Shown here: positions 1 through 6,942 of the stretch, one piece after another
How positions within the stretch are numbered: position 1 is the first letter of the stretch
Layout of the letters: every line of letters begins with the position of its first letter
Source: SpSt-398 sp033762195
GTDB taxonomy: Bacteria; Bacteroidota; Bacteroidia; Chitinophagales; Chitinophagaceae
Reading direction: 5' to 3'
NCBI GenBank assembly: GCA_033762195.1
Contig: JANRLV010000133.1
Location: 1 to 15,015 of the forward strand
DNA length: 15,015 nucleotides
The notes under the pieces: generated by a model
The model's input: the letters and a program-made list of their open reading frames with translations, nothing else
Databases searched by the model: none
What the model was told of the DNA's origin: nothing
Position numbers and translations under genes: made by a program

Positions 1-42
1 TAATTATAAAAAGAGAGGGGCTTGAATTTCTTCAGGCCCCTC
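1..42 (-). terminator. Probable intrinsic terminator of the minus-strand gene group
   Basis: Read on the minus strand, the GC-rich 12-bp stem (42-15) is followed at once by TCTTTTTATAA (positions 14-4). This is a good rho-independent terminator shape, about 120 bases past the stop of the NagB/PIG-L gene. On the plus strand the T-run after the stem is poor, so termination is likely one-directional here. The hairpin is also the core of the repeated intergenic element, so it may be a mobile or repeat structure that happens to terminate transcription. Confidence 0.6.
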
Positions 43-164
43 TTCCTATTTAATCTTAAATTATATATTTTAACCACTATCATCCAACATCCAACATCCA
101 TCATCCAACATCCGTCATCCGTCATCCGTCATCTGTCATCAAACACCCAACATCCGTCCTCCCC
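1..164. repeat. Hairpin plus heptad-repeat intergenic element, left copy (partial)
   Basis: Seen directly: a 12-bp stem (15-26 pairs with 31-42, one G-T wobble, loop TTTC), an AT-rich spacer (43-78), then twelve contiguous 7-bp units in perfect register at 79-162. Units are variants of AACATCC, ATCATCC, GTCATCC and GTCATCT; the last few are degenerate. The array stops two bases before the stop codon of the minus-strand gene ending at 165. The same hairpin, spacer and heptads recur in the same orientation at 14913-15015, where a second, inverted heptad array also lies on the other side of the hairpin. The window edge cuts this copy, so its left array, if present, is not visible. No coding potential is seen. 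Confidence 0.85.
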
Positions 165-2075
165 CTAATAATGCCACCTCACAAACGCTTCCATCGCAGC
201 ATAATGAGTTAATCCCAGATCCGCATAGAGCTTTGCCGTTGCCGCGTTTCGCTCTTCCGCCCTTTGCCAGAATTCACGATCATCAGTACCCTGGAAGGGA
301 ACCATATCTTTTTGCGATTGATGGATAAAGATGCCAAAGCGTTTTTTCATGACCTGGTCAGGGCTCATGGGAATAGCCATTTCGATTTCCTCGATATTCC
401 ATTCCTGCCAGGCCCCTTTATAGAGCCAAAGCCAGCAATCATTGATCCAGGGATCCTGGCCACCGGCTTTTATCCTTTTTAATGCCTCCAGCACTACATT
501 AAAGCAAACGATATGCGTGCCATGTGGATCGGCAAAATCACCGGCACAATAGACCTGATGGGGTTTGATCTGACGAAGTAATTCAATGGTGATCCGAACA
601 TCCTCTTCGCCCATCGGGTTCTTTTCAATGGTACCGGTTTCATAGAACGGGAGGTCTTGAAAGTGTACCTGTTGGTCACCTAATCCAACATAGCGACAGG
701 TGGCCCGGGCTTCACAGCGGCGGATCAGGCCCTTTATTGAACGGACCTCAGGCGTATCAACCTGATTTTTCCTTTTGGATTGAATAAAGTCACGGGCATT
801 GTTGAGAATGCCGGCTGATTTTTGGGTATCAATACCAGAGAGTTCCTCAAAGCCTACGGCGAAATCCAGCATCCGGGTCACAAATTCATCGGTTACGGCA
901 ATATTCCCGGAGGTTTGATAGGCTACATGGACCTCATGTCCCTGGTCGTGTAAACGTTGAAAGGTTCCTCCCATGCTGATGATATCATCGTCCGGGTGGG
1001 GGGAGAAGATCACTACTTTTTTTGGATAGGGATTGCTTCGCTCCGGGTGTGAGGGTATAACAGCATTGGGTTTACCACCCGGCCATCCCGTAATGGAATC
1101 CCGGAGCATATAATAGACCTGAAGATTTATTTCGTAGGCGTCCCCTTTCTCCACGATCAGGTCACCCAGCCCGTACTCATTGTAATCATTATTGGTCAGG
1201 GAGAGAATGGGTTTTTTTAGTTTCAAGGCCATATTGATCACGGCCTTCTTGATCATGGCGGGTGTCCATTCACATTCTCCCGTCAGCCAGGGCGATTTGA
1301 ACCGGGTCAATTCCCCGGATGCAGACTCATCGATCACGAACCGAACATCATCGTGGTTTTGAAGCAGGGAAGCGGGCACCTGTTCGGTATCATCTTCCTC
1401 ACAGGCTTTTTGTATCACAGGTGCTTTACCGGGCCCCCAGGCCATCAATACGATCTGCCGGGCCTTCAGGATGGTACTGATACCTACCGTGATGGCCAAC
1501 CGGGGTACTTCCGAGATATTGGCAAATTCATAGGCATTGGCCAGACGGGTGGATGTATCGAGTGTCACCATCCGGGTCTTGGAATAAAGCCCTGACCCTG
1601 GTTCGTTGAAACCGATATGTCCATTGTTTCCGATACCAAGGATCTGCAGATCGATACCACCGGCATCCTGGATCATTTGTTCATAATCCAGACAATGTTT
1701 TTTGATCTCGTCTTTGGGGAGCTCGCCATTTGGGAGATGAATATTCGCCGGATCGATATCTACATGATTGAACAGGTAGCGGTGCATGAAATTGTAATAA
1801 CTCTGCATCGCATCCCGGTCAATGGGATAATATTCATCCAGGTTAAAACTGATAACATTTTTGAAACTCAGCCCCTCTTCTTTATGCAGCCTAACGAGTT
1901 CGGCATAAAGGGTTTTAGGTGTGGAGCCGGTAGCTAACCCAAGGACACATTTTTTTCCTTCTGCCTGTTTCTTTCGAATCAGGTCAGCAATCAATTTGGC
2001 TACATATTGGGAGCCTTTTTTGAGATCGGGGAAGATATGGACCGGGATCTTTTCAAATGAATCAACCATACTCAT
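165..2075 (-). CDS. nagB: Glucosamine-6-phosphate deaminase-like protein fused to a PIG-L deacetylase domain
   Basis: 636 aa with two enzyme domains. Residues about 10-270 are a NagB/6-phosphogluconolactonase fold: LATGSTP at 47-53, NLDEYYP at 78-84 and GIGNNGHIGFNEPG at 147-160, which contain the catalytic Asp, His153 and Glu. NagB turns glucosamine-6-phosphate into fructose-6-phosphate and ammonia. Residues about 353-600 are a PIG-L/LmbE (N-acetylglucosaminyl deacetylase-like) domain with the metal-binding HPDDD at 360-364 and the HxxH-type DPHGTH at 516-521. No signal peptide is seen, so it is cytoplasmic. This two-domain arrangement is a known Bacteroidota family; the reaction of the PIG-L half is not established from sequence, but deacetylation of a GlcNAc derivative would be logical. 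Asn151 replaces the Asp of E. coli NagB, as in Bacillus-type enzymes. It is the last gene of its group, 33 bases after the pirin. Met3 is an alternative start. Confidence 0.9.
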   Translation of the reverse strand: MSMVDSFEKIPVHIFPDLKKGSQYVAKLIADLIRKKQAEGKKCVLGLATGSTPKTLYAELVRLHKEEGLSFKNVISFNLDEYYPIDRDAMQSYYNFMHRYLFNHVDIDPANIHLPNGELPKDEIKKHCLDYEQMIQDAGGIDLQILGIGNNGHIGFNEPGSGLYSKTRMVTLDTSTRLANAYEFANISEVPRLAITVGISTILKARQIVLMAWGPGKAPVIQKACEEDDTEQVPASLLQNHDDVRFVIDESASGELTRFKSPWLTGECEWTPAMIKKAVINMALKLKKPILSLTNNDYNEYGLGDLIVEKGDAYEINLQVYYMLRDSITGWPGGKPNAVIPSHPERSNPYPKKVVIFSPHPDDDIISMGGTFQRLHDQGHEVHVAYQTSGNIAVTDEFVTRMLDFAVGFEELSGIDTQKSAGILNNARDFIQSKRKNQVDTPEVRSIKGLIRRCEARATCRYVGLGDQQVHFQDLPFYETGTIEKNPMGEEDVRITIELLRQIKPHQVYCAGDFADPHGTHIVCFNVVLEALKRIKAGGQDPWINDCWLWLYKGAWQEWNIEEIEMAIPMSPDQVMKKRFGIFIHQSQKDMVPFQGTDDREFWQRAEERNAATAKLYADLGLTHYAAMEAFVRWHY

Positions 2076-2108
2076 AGCACGCGGTGATTTGGTGCCCGAA
2101 TATAATTA

Positions 2109-2987
2109 TTAATCTTCCAATATGCCGAATTTACCTTTATTGACATCCTCAATGGCCTGTTCCACTTCATCCCAGGTATTCATTAAAAATGGTCCATAGG
2201 CCACAATGGGTTCGTCAATGGGCTGGCCTGAGAGGACCAACATCACCAGGTCTTCGGTAGCTTCCACTTCAAAGGATTCCCCATCATTTTTCAATAAAAC
2301 AAAATGATCCGGGCCGGCGGCTTGTCCATTCACCTGGGCAGCACCTTCGATGACCAGTAATCCGGTATTGTATTCTGTCGGAAAGGAAAGGGGAAGTTTG
2401 GCCCCTTTTTTCAACCGCAGGTTGTAAACATGCATAGGGGTGAAGGTTGAAGCCGGGCCTTTGACCTCACCATAACTTCCTGCAATTACTTCCACTTCGC
2501 TGATCTTGTCGTCAAGAAGGTGTTTGCCCATTTTTTCGCGAAGCACTTCCTGGTATTTGGGCGGGTTCATTTTGAATTGGGCAGGCAGGTTCACCCAAAG
2601 CTGTACCATTTGAAAAGGGCCACCCGTCTGGCTATAGGATTTCTCATGATATTCCTTATGAAGTAAACCTGAGGCGGCCGTCATCCACTGCACATCTCCT
2701 TCGCCGATCACCCCACTATTACCCGCACTGTCATGGTGAGCAATCCGGCCATGATAGGCTATGGTCACTGTTTCAAACCCCCGGTGTGGGTGTACACCTA
2801 CACCGCGTGGTTCCTCGGTAGGGGCAAAATCTACTTTTGAATTATAATCCAGCAGAAAGAAGGGGCTCATCCGTTTTTTATCAATAAAACGGCTATTGGG
2901 AAAGAAATTATGCACCCTGAACCCGTTGCCCACCATGTGGGGCGGGGGAGGGGCAATGATGGCTTCGATGGATCTGTTATTTTTCAT
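2109..2987 (-). CDS. Pirin family protein (bicupin, possible quercetinase)
   Basis: 292 aa, the usual length of full pirins. The N-terminal cupin holds the metal site: HPHRGFET (His66, His68) and GLLHKEYHE (His110, Glu112), matching the three-His/one-Glu iron site of human pirin. A second cupin (pirin C-terminal domain) fills about residues 170-285. Some pirins show quercetin 2,3-dioxygenase activity and others act as redox-sensing partners; the sequence does not choose between these. It follows a second pirin gene (66 bases) and precedes nagB (33 bases) on the same strand, so co-transcription is likely. No signal peptide is visible. Family assignment is firm; the physiological substrate is unknown. 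Confidence 0.9.
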   Translation of the reverse strand: MKNNRSIEAIIAPPPPHMVGNGFRVHNFFPNSRFIDKKRMSPFFLLDYNSKVDFAPTEEPRGVGVHPHRGFETVTIAYHGRIAHHDSAGNSGVIGEGDVQWMTAASGLLHKEYHEKSYSQTGGPFQMVQLWVNLPAQFKMNPPKYQEVLREKMGKHLLDDKISEVEVIAGSYGEVKGPASTFTPMHVYNLRLKKGAKLPLSFPTEYNTGLLVIEGAAQVNGQAAGPDHFVLLKNDGESFEVEATEDLVMLVLSGQPIDEPIVAYGPFLMNTWDEVEQAIEDVNKGKFGILED

Positions 2988-3053
2988 GATATTTTATCTT
3001 TTTTTCTCGCAGCGGACGCTAACTTAAGGAGGCTTGCTGCATGAAATATTGAA

Positions 3054-3764
3054 TTAAACCGGGACTTCCATGAGGAGTATCTCTGCGCCATTTGCACTGG
3101 AAAGAGCGATTTGATCAGTTTCAGTAATGGCCAGACCATCCCGTCGGGCCAGTTCCTGTCCATTTACTTCAACCGTTCCCTCCAGAATAAACAAGTATAT
3201 GCCATTTCCTTTTCGATGTAAGGAATACTCCAGTGATTTACCGGCTTCAAGGTTTGACAGACTGAACCATGTTTGCTGATGTACCTGTACTCCTCCGTCC
3301 TGAGTGCCCAGCGGGGATACTACGGTCAACCATTGATTGGTTTTATTGGCGCCACTAAAATTCTGTTGGTCATAGCGGGGTTCCACATTTTTCTTTTCCG
3401 GAATGATCCAGATCTGGAGAAAACGAACTTCCTTATCCTTGTTATGGTTCATTTCAGAGTGGCGGATTCCCGTACCCGCACTCATGACCTGTACATCGCC
3501 TTCGCGGATGATGGTGGTATTCCCCATACTGTCGCGGTGCTCCAGGTCACCGGCCAGCGGAATGGAAATGATCTCCATATTATCATGGGGGTGGGTACCA
3601 AAACCCATACCCGGAGCTACGGTATCATCATTCAATACCCGCAAGGCGCCAAAATGAACCCGCTCAGCGCTGTAATAGGAGGAGAAGCTAAATGTATGAA
3701 AACTCTTTAGCCATCCATGATCGGCTTTTCCGCGTGAATCCGCGGTGTGAAGTAGTGTATTCAT
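3054..3764 (-). CDS. Pirin family protein, YhhW-like
   Basis: 236 aa, close to the length of E. coli YhhW. The start RGKADHGWLKSFHTFSF is typical of the YhhW branch. The metal ligands are conserved: THPHDNMEI gives His58 and His60, and GIRHSEMNH gives His102 and Glu104. YhhW is an iron or other metal cupin with quercetinase activity in vitro. It differs clearly from the pirin encoded next to it (longer, HPHRGFET type), so the pair is not a recent tandem duplication. It lies 38 bases after the flavin reductase and 66 bases before the second pirin. Its function in the cell is unknown; a role in oxidative or electrophile stress is inferred only from the neighbouring flavin reductase. Confidence 0.9.
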   Translation of the reverse strand: MNTLLHTADSRGKADHGWLKSFHTFSFSSYYSAERVHFGALRVLNDDTVAPGMGFGTHPHDNMEIISIPLAGDLEHRDSMGNTTIIREGDVQVMSAGTGIRHSEMNHNKDKEVRFLQIWIIPEKKNVEPRYDQQNFSGANKTNQWLTVVSPLGTQDGGVQVHQQTWFSLSNLEAGKSLEYSLHRKGNGIYLFILEGTVEVNGQELARRDGLAITETDQIALSSANGAEILLMEVPV

Positions 3765-3802
3765 AATTCAATTATTTATTTCTTGCTGCGTAAAACCAGA
3801 TT

Positions 3803-4366
3803 TCACGCCGTTACTAATTTCTTGCTGGCAACAGCCTCTGCCAGCCAGACAAACTCACCCAAAAATCCATCCACATTCTTCCGGAAATTCTCATCCACTA
3901 ATTCCCCATCCTCAGTGAATTTTTTATCCACCAGCGGGGTGATCAGCATGGAAGGGGAGGCGATACCAAAGAGGGCCGGCACCAGTAACAACATTTGTTG
4001 CGATGCCCGCATGCCACCCATGGCCCCGGTTGAAGCGGTTACCACCCCAAATACTTTCCGGCTTTGCTTGGGGAAATGGTCCAGCATGTTCTTAAGCGCC
4101 GGCGAATAACTGCCATTATATTCAGGAGTTACCAGAATAAACGCATCGGCCTGAAAGATCCTTTCGGCCAGCGGCTTAAATGCCTCCGGTGTCTTATCCA
4201 TGGAGGAAAAGACATTTTGCACCTGAGGCAGGTGGTTCCAATCACGCATGTCTATTAACCCGATTTCGTGGCCGCTCTTCTGTTTTAACTCAGTTTCAAG
4301 GTGAAGGGCCACCCGACGGGTGATACTAGCTATTCGGGGGCTACCGGATATGATCTCTATTCTCAT
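3803..4366 (-). CDS. NADPH-dependent FMN reductase family protein
   Basis: 187 aa flavodoxin-like fold. The FMN phosphate loop is GSPR at 8-11 after the first strand (MRIEIIS). PEYNGS at 81-86, followed by PALKNMLD, is the signature of the NADPH_dep_FMN_reductase (ArsH/ChrR/azoreductase-type) family, and STGAMGG at 112-118 is the third flavin-contact loop. Such enzymes reduce free FMN, quinones, azo dyes or chromate with NAD(P)H in the cytoplasm; the true substrate cannot be told. It is the promoter-proximal gene of a four-gene minus-strand group with two pirins and nagB. A strong Bacteroidota promoter ends about 18 bases upstream of the ATG. Confidence 0.9.
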   Translation of the reverse strand: MRIEIISGSPRIASITRRVALHLETELKQKSGHEIGLIDMRDWNHLPQVQNVFSSMDKTPEAFKPLAERIFQADAFILVTPEYNGSYSPALKNMLDHFPKQSRKVFGVVTASTGAMGGMRASQQMLLLVPALFGIASPSMLITPLVDKKFTEDGELVDENFRKNVDGFLGEFVWLAEAVASKKLVTA

Positions 4367-4384
4367 TTTTTATTAATTATAGTG

Positions 4385-4416
4385 CAAAGATATATAATCA
4401 ATGTTTAAACATCAAA
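4385..4416 (-). promoter_or_regulatory. Bacteroidota-type promoter with a palindrome in its spacer
   Basis: On the minus strand the sequence reads TTTG (4416-4413), exactly 20 bases, then TATCTTTG (4392-4385). This fits the Bacteroidota primary sigma factor consensus TTTG-N19..21-TAnnTTTG fully. The expected transcription start is a few bases before the ATG at 4366, giving a very short leader. A perfect 12-bp palindrome, ATGTTTAAACAT, occupies 4401-4412, inside the spacer directly after the -33 element. This is where a repressor dimer would block RNA polymerase, so it may be an operator (inference). It drives the flavin reductase/pirin/nagB group. Confidence 0.75.
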
Positions 4417-4516
4417 TTTATTTCCAAACCACATTTTCAGCCGGATTGTCAGAGAGATAACAAGAATGTCAGGACAAGGTTGGTGATATTTCAGGCGAAA
4501 CACGTAATTTCTCCCC

Positions 4517-4981
4517 ATGAATGACAACGAACTATTAATGAGCCGGTTCTATACGGCTTTTCAGGAAAAGGATTACAAGGCCATGCAGGCTTGTTACCAT
4601 GACGAGGCGGTTTTTAGCGATCCTGTTTTTGGGCTTCTGAATGCGGAGCAGGTGAGGTCCATGTGGGAAATGCTGATCAAGAGTAGCAAAGATCTTTCCA
4701 TTGAGTTTTCAGATCCCGACTCGCCGGATGAGTATGGAACCTGTGAGTGGACGGCTGTATATACCTTTTCCAAGACAAAAAGAAGGGTAGTCAACAAGAT
4801 AAAGGCGTATATGAAGTTTGGCGATGGAAAAATAATCGAGCATTCAGATGCTTTTAGTTTGTATGGTTGGACCCGTCAGGCGATGGGGTGGAAGGGGGTG
4901 TTGTTTGGCTGGTCGGGCTTTTTCCAACGGGCCATCCATCGGAATGCGGTAAAAAAGTTAAGAGAGTTTATGTCCAGATAA
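4517..4981 (+). CDS. NTF2-like (SnoaL/ketosteroid-isomerase fold) protein
   Basis: 154 aa. The N-terminal helix ELLMSRFYTAFQEKDY followed by MQACYHDEAVFSDPVF (about 23-38) is the classic opening of the SnoaL-like/nuclear transport factor 2 fold, a cone-shaped small protein that binds hydrophobic or sugar-like ligands. Members can be isomerases, cyclases, hydrolases or purely binding proteins, so no reaction is assigned. No signal peptide is seen. A C-terminal segment rich in Trp and Gly (WTRQAMGWKGVLFGWSGFFQRAI) continues beyond the usual core. The gene starts 150 bases from the divergent flavin reductase and ends 11 bases before the glycosylasparaginase start, which suggests an operon. No convincing promoter was found upstream. 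Confidence 0.8.
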   Translation: MNDNELLMSRFYTAFQEKDYKAMQACYHDEAVFSDPVFGLLNAEQVRSMWEMLIKSSKDLSIEFSDPDSPDEYGTCEWTAVYTFSKTKRRVVNKIKAYMKFGDGKIIEHSDAFSLYGWTRQAMGWKGVLFGWSGFFQRAIHRNAVKKLREFMSR

Positions 4982-4992
4982 TATTATTTCCA

Positions 4993-6012
4993 ATGCAAGA
5001 CAGAAGAAATTTTCTACAACGCACCTTCTTAGGTGGTCTCGGCGTGGCACTAAGTACAAAACTAAAGGCATCAGCCAATACTTTTACCGGTCCAGTTGTT
5101 ATTTCAACCTGGGATGCGGGGCTTGCGGCCAATAAAGCAGCCTGGGAAGTGTTGAGTCGCCAGGGTCGTGCCCTTGATGCAGTGGAGCAAGGGGTGATGG
5201 TAACCGAGGATTCGCAGAATTGTTGTGTGGGTCTTGGTGCCAACCCCGACCGTGATGGTTTTGTCACCCTGGATGCCTGTATCATGGATGAGCATTTCAA
5301 TTGTGGGAGTGTGGCTTTTTTGGAAAGAATCAAACATCCTGTTTCCGTGGCCAGAAGGGTAATGGAAAAAACGCCCCATGTTATGTTGGTGGGCGCGGGG
5401 GCCCAACAGTTTGCTATTGCTGAAGGGTTTCCCCTTGAGGATGGCAAGCTTTCTCCGGAGGCACAGAAAGCCTATGAGAACTGGCTTAAACGATCGGAGT
5501 ACAAACCTCCTCAAATAAATGTAGAGAATAAACAGGGGCATGGGCCATTTGCTCCTGCCAAATTGGATAATGGGGAATGGAACCATGATACCATTGGTAT
5601 GGTGGCCATGGATGCCAGGGGAAACCTGAGTGGGAGCTGTACAACCAGTGGGGCGGGTTTTAAAATGCGTGGACGGTTGGGTGATTCGCCCATCATTGGT
5701 GCCGGCTTGTATGTTGACAATGAGGTGGGCGCCTGTACCGCCACCGGTCAGGGCGAAGATGTTATCCGGGTCGCCGGCTCCCATTCGGTAGTGGAATGTA
5801 TGCGGCAAGGGATGTCACCCGAAGAGGCTTGCAAAAAGATCATTGAACGGATCGTTCGGATAAAAGGGGACAAGGTGAAGGAGATACAAGTGGCTTTTCT
5901 GGCATTGGGTAAGAATGGTGAGGTAGGGGCGTATTCCATTCATCCGGGGTTCAGTTATGCGTTGCGGCGGGAGGGTGTAGAGGAATTGGTTCGTTCGAAA
6001 AGTTATTATTGA
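4993..6012 (+). CDS. N4-(beta-N-acetylglucosaminyl)-L-asparaginase (glycosylasparaginase), Tat-exported
   Basis: 339 aa from the ATG at 4993. This start was chosen because it gives a Tat-type signal peptide (DRRNFLQR at 3-10, then a hydrophobic stretch to about 20); the open frame extends 42 codons upstream but that part overlaps the previous gene. It is an N-terminal nucleophile hydrolase: NHDTIGM at 197-203 carries the autoproteolysis site Asp199/Thr200, and Thr200 becomes the catalytic residue of the beta subunit. SGSCTTSG and RLGDSPIIGAGLYVDNE follow as in the Flavobacterium (Elizabethkingia) meningosepticum enzyme. It cleaves the GlcNAc-Asn bond left after N-glycoprotein breakdown, giving aspartate and 1-amino-GlcNAc. 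Location is periplasmic or outside the inner membrane. It sits with CutC downstream and a NagB-type enzyme across the divergent promoter. Confidence 0.93.
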   Translation: MQDRRNFLQRTFLGGLGVALSTKLKASANTFTGPVVISTWDAGLAANKAAWEVLSRQGRALDAVEQGVMVTEDSQNCCVGLGANPDRDGFVTLDACIMDEHFNCGSVAFLERIKHPVSVARRVMEKTPHVMLVGAGAQQFAIAEGFPLEDGKLSPEAQKAYENWLKRSEYKPPQINVENKQGHGPFAPAKLDNGEWNHDTIGMVAMDARGNLSGSCTTSGAGFKMRGRLGDSPIIGAGLYVDNEVGACTATGQGEDVIRVAGSHSVVECMRQGMSPEEACKKIIERIVRIKGDKVKEIQVAFLALGKNGEVGAYSIHPGFSYALRREGVEELVRSKSYY

Positions 6013-6123
6013 TTGTTTTCATGCAACAGGCGTTAAGTATAAAGCGATCGCAGTGGTCATCTATATTTTGAAGCCATAGCGTTCGCTGTTTTCTTCGCGT
6101 GCCCGGCGAGAAAAATTTACATC

Positions 6124-6852
6124 ATGACCTACATAATAGAAATCGCTACTTCCGATTTTACTACAACCAAATCAGCTGTTGAAGGAGGAGCCGACCGCAT
6201 AGAATTATGTGCTAACCTTGCTGAGGGCGGCACTACGCCATCGTTGGGAACAATCAAGAAATGCCGGGAATCATTTTCCGTTGATATTTTCCCCATCATT
6301 CGCCCACGGGGAGGTGATTTTCTCTATACCGACGAGGAATTTGAGATCATGAAAGCGGATGTTCTTTTATGCAAAGAATTGGGTTGCGATGGAGTGGTGA
6401 TCGGTCTGTTAAAAAAGGATGGTGCCATTGATATCAAACGAACGCATATCCTGGCAGAACTGGCCTATCCGCTGGGTGTCACTTTTCACCGGGCTTTTGA
6501 CCGATGTCGTGACCCCTTTGAAGCCCTGGAACAATTGATCGGGATCGGGGTAGAGCGTATTTTGACATCCGGTCAACAACCGGCTGCGCCAGATGGGGTA
6601 GAACTGATCACTGCTTTGAAAAAAGCCGCTGACGATCGAATTATCATTATGCCGGGTAGTGGTGTCAGGGCAGATAATATAAAAATGCTGGCAGAAAAAA
6701 CAGGGTGTAAAGAATTTCATTCCTCGCTTCGCGGAAAGATAAATTCGGCGATGGATTTTGTTCACCCCGCTTTTGCCGGCTCAGCAGAATCATATATAAA
6801 CAATGCTATTGAGGTAGAGGAAGTGCGGAAATTGCGGGAGGGGTTATTGTAG
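6124..6852 (+). CDS. cutC: CutC family TIM-barrel protein
   Basis: 242 aa, the normal family length. Signature blocks are GGADRIELC (21-29), GGTTPS (35-40), IRPRGGDFLY (59-68), FHRAFD (121-126), LTSG (147-150) and PGSGV (177-181). CutC was named for copper homeostasis in E. coli, but the copper role is disputed and its TIM-barrel active-site look points to an enzyme. Here it lies 111 bases after the glycosylasparaginase and just before a strong terminator; the neighbourhood suggests a sugar-related rather than metal-related job (inference). No signal peptide is seen, so it should be cytoplasmic. The start MTYIIEIATS matches the family's first beta strand. Confidence 0.93.
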   Translation: MTYIIEIATSDFTTTKSAVEGGADRIELCANLAEGGTTPSLGTIKKCRESFSVDIFPIIRPRGGDFLYTDEEFEIMKADVLLCKELGCDGVVIGLLKKDGAIDIKRTHILAELAYPLGVTFHRAFDRCRDPFEALEQLIGIGVERILTSGQQPAAPDGVELITALKKAADDRIIIMPGSGVRADNIKMLAEKTGCKEFHSSLRGKINSAMDFVHPAFAGSAESYINNAIEVEEVRKLREGLL

Positions 6853-6881
6853 CAAATTATAACCGCGATGCCGCAAAGACA

Positions 6882-6923
6882 CAAGGGGCACTAAGATATT
6901 TCTTAGCGCCCCTTGCGTTTTTT
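6882..6923 (+). terminator. Strong intrinsic terminator between convergent genes
   Basis: CAAGGGGC (6882-6889) and CTAAG (6891-6895) pair with CTTAG (6902-6906) and GCCCCTTG (6908-6915), with one A/C mismatch and a six-base loop. T6 follows at 6918-6923. It ends the cutC transcript from the plus strand. On the minus strand the stem is followed only by TGTCTTTG, so it is weaker for the oppositely oriented TIM-barrel gene, whose stop is 20 bases past the T-run. The preceding ACCGCGATGCCGCAAAGAC looks like the kind of intergenic repeat common in Bacteroidota (from memory, not checked). Confidence 0.88.
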
Positions 6924-6942
6924 AATCCTGCCGGTAAAACAG

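Noticed and set aside
1616..1640. Loss of a catalytic Asp in the NagB domain (Asn151 instead of the E. coli Asp)
   Set aside because: Asn at this position is, from family knowledge, common in Bacillus-type NagB enzymes, and the rest of the active-site motif is intact.
4867..4992. A 42-codon upstream extension of the glycosylasparaginase reading frame
   Set aside because: It overlaps the NTF2-like gene and would bury the RR-type signal peptide; the ATG at 4993 gives a normal exported enzyme.
5104..5808. 234-codon open frame on the minus strand inside the glycosylasparaginase
   Set aside because: It is a shadow of a clearly conserved gene on the other strand, with low-complexity, unrecognisable protein sequence.
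6013..6123. Promoter before cutC (TATATTTTG around 6062-6070)
   Set aside because: The spacing within the -7 element is off by one base and no TTTG lies at the right distance upstream; read-through from the asparaginase gene is simpler.
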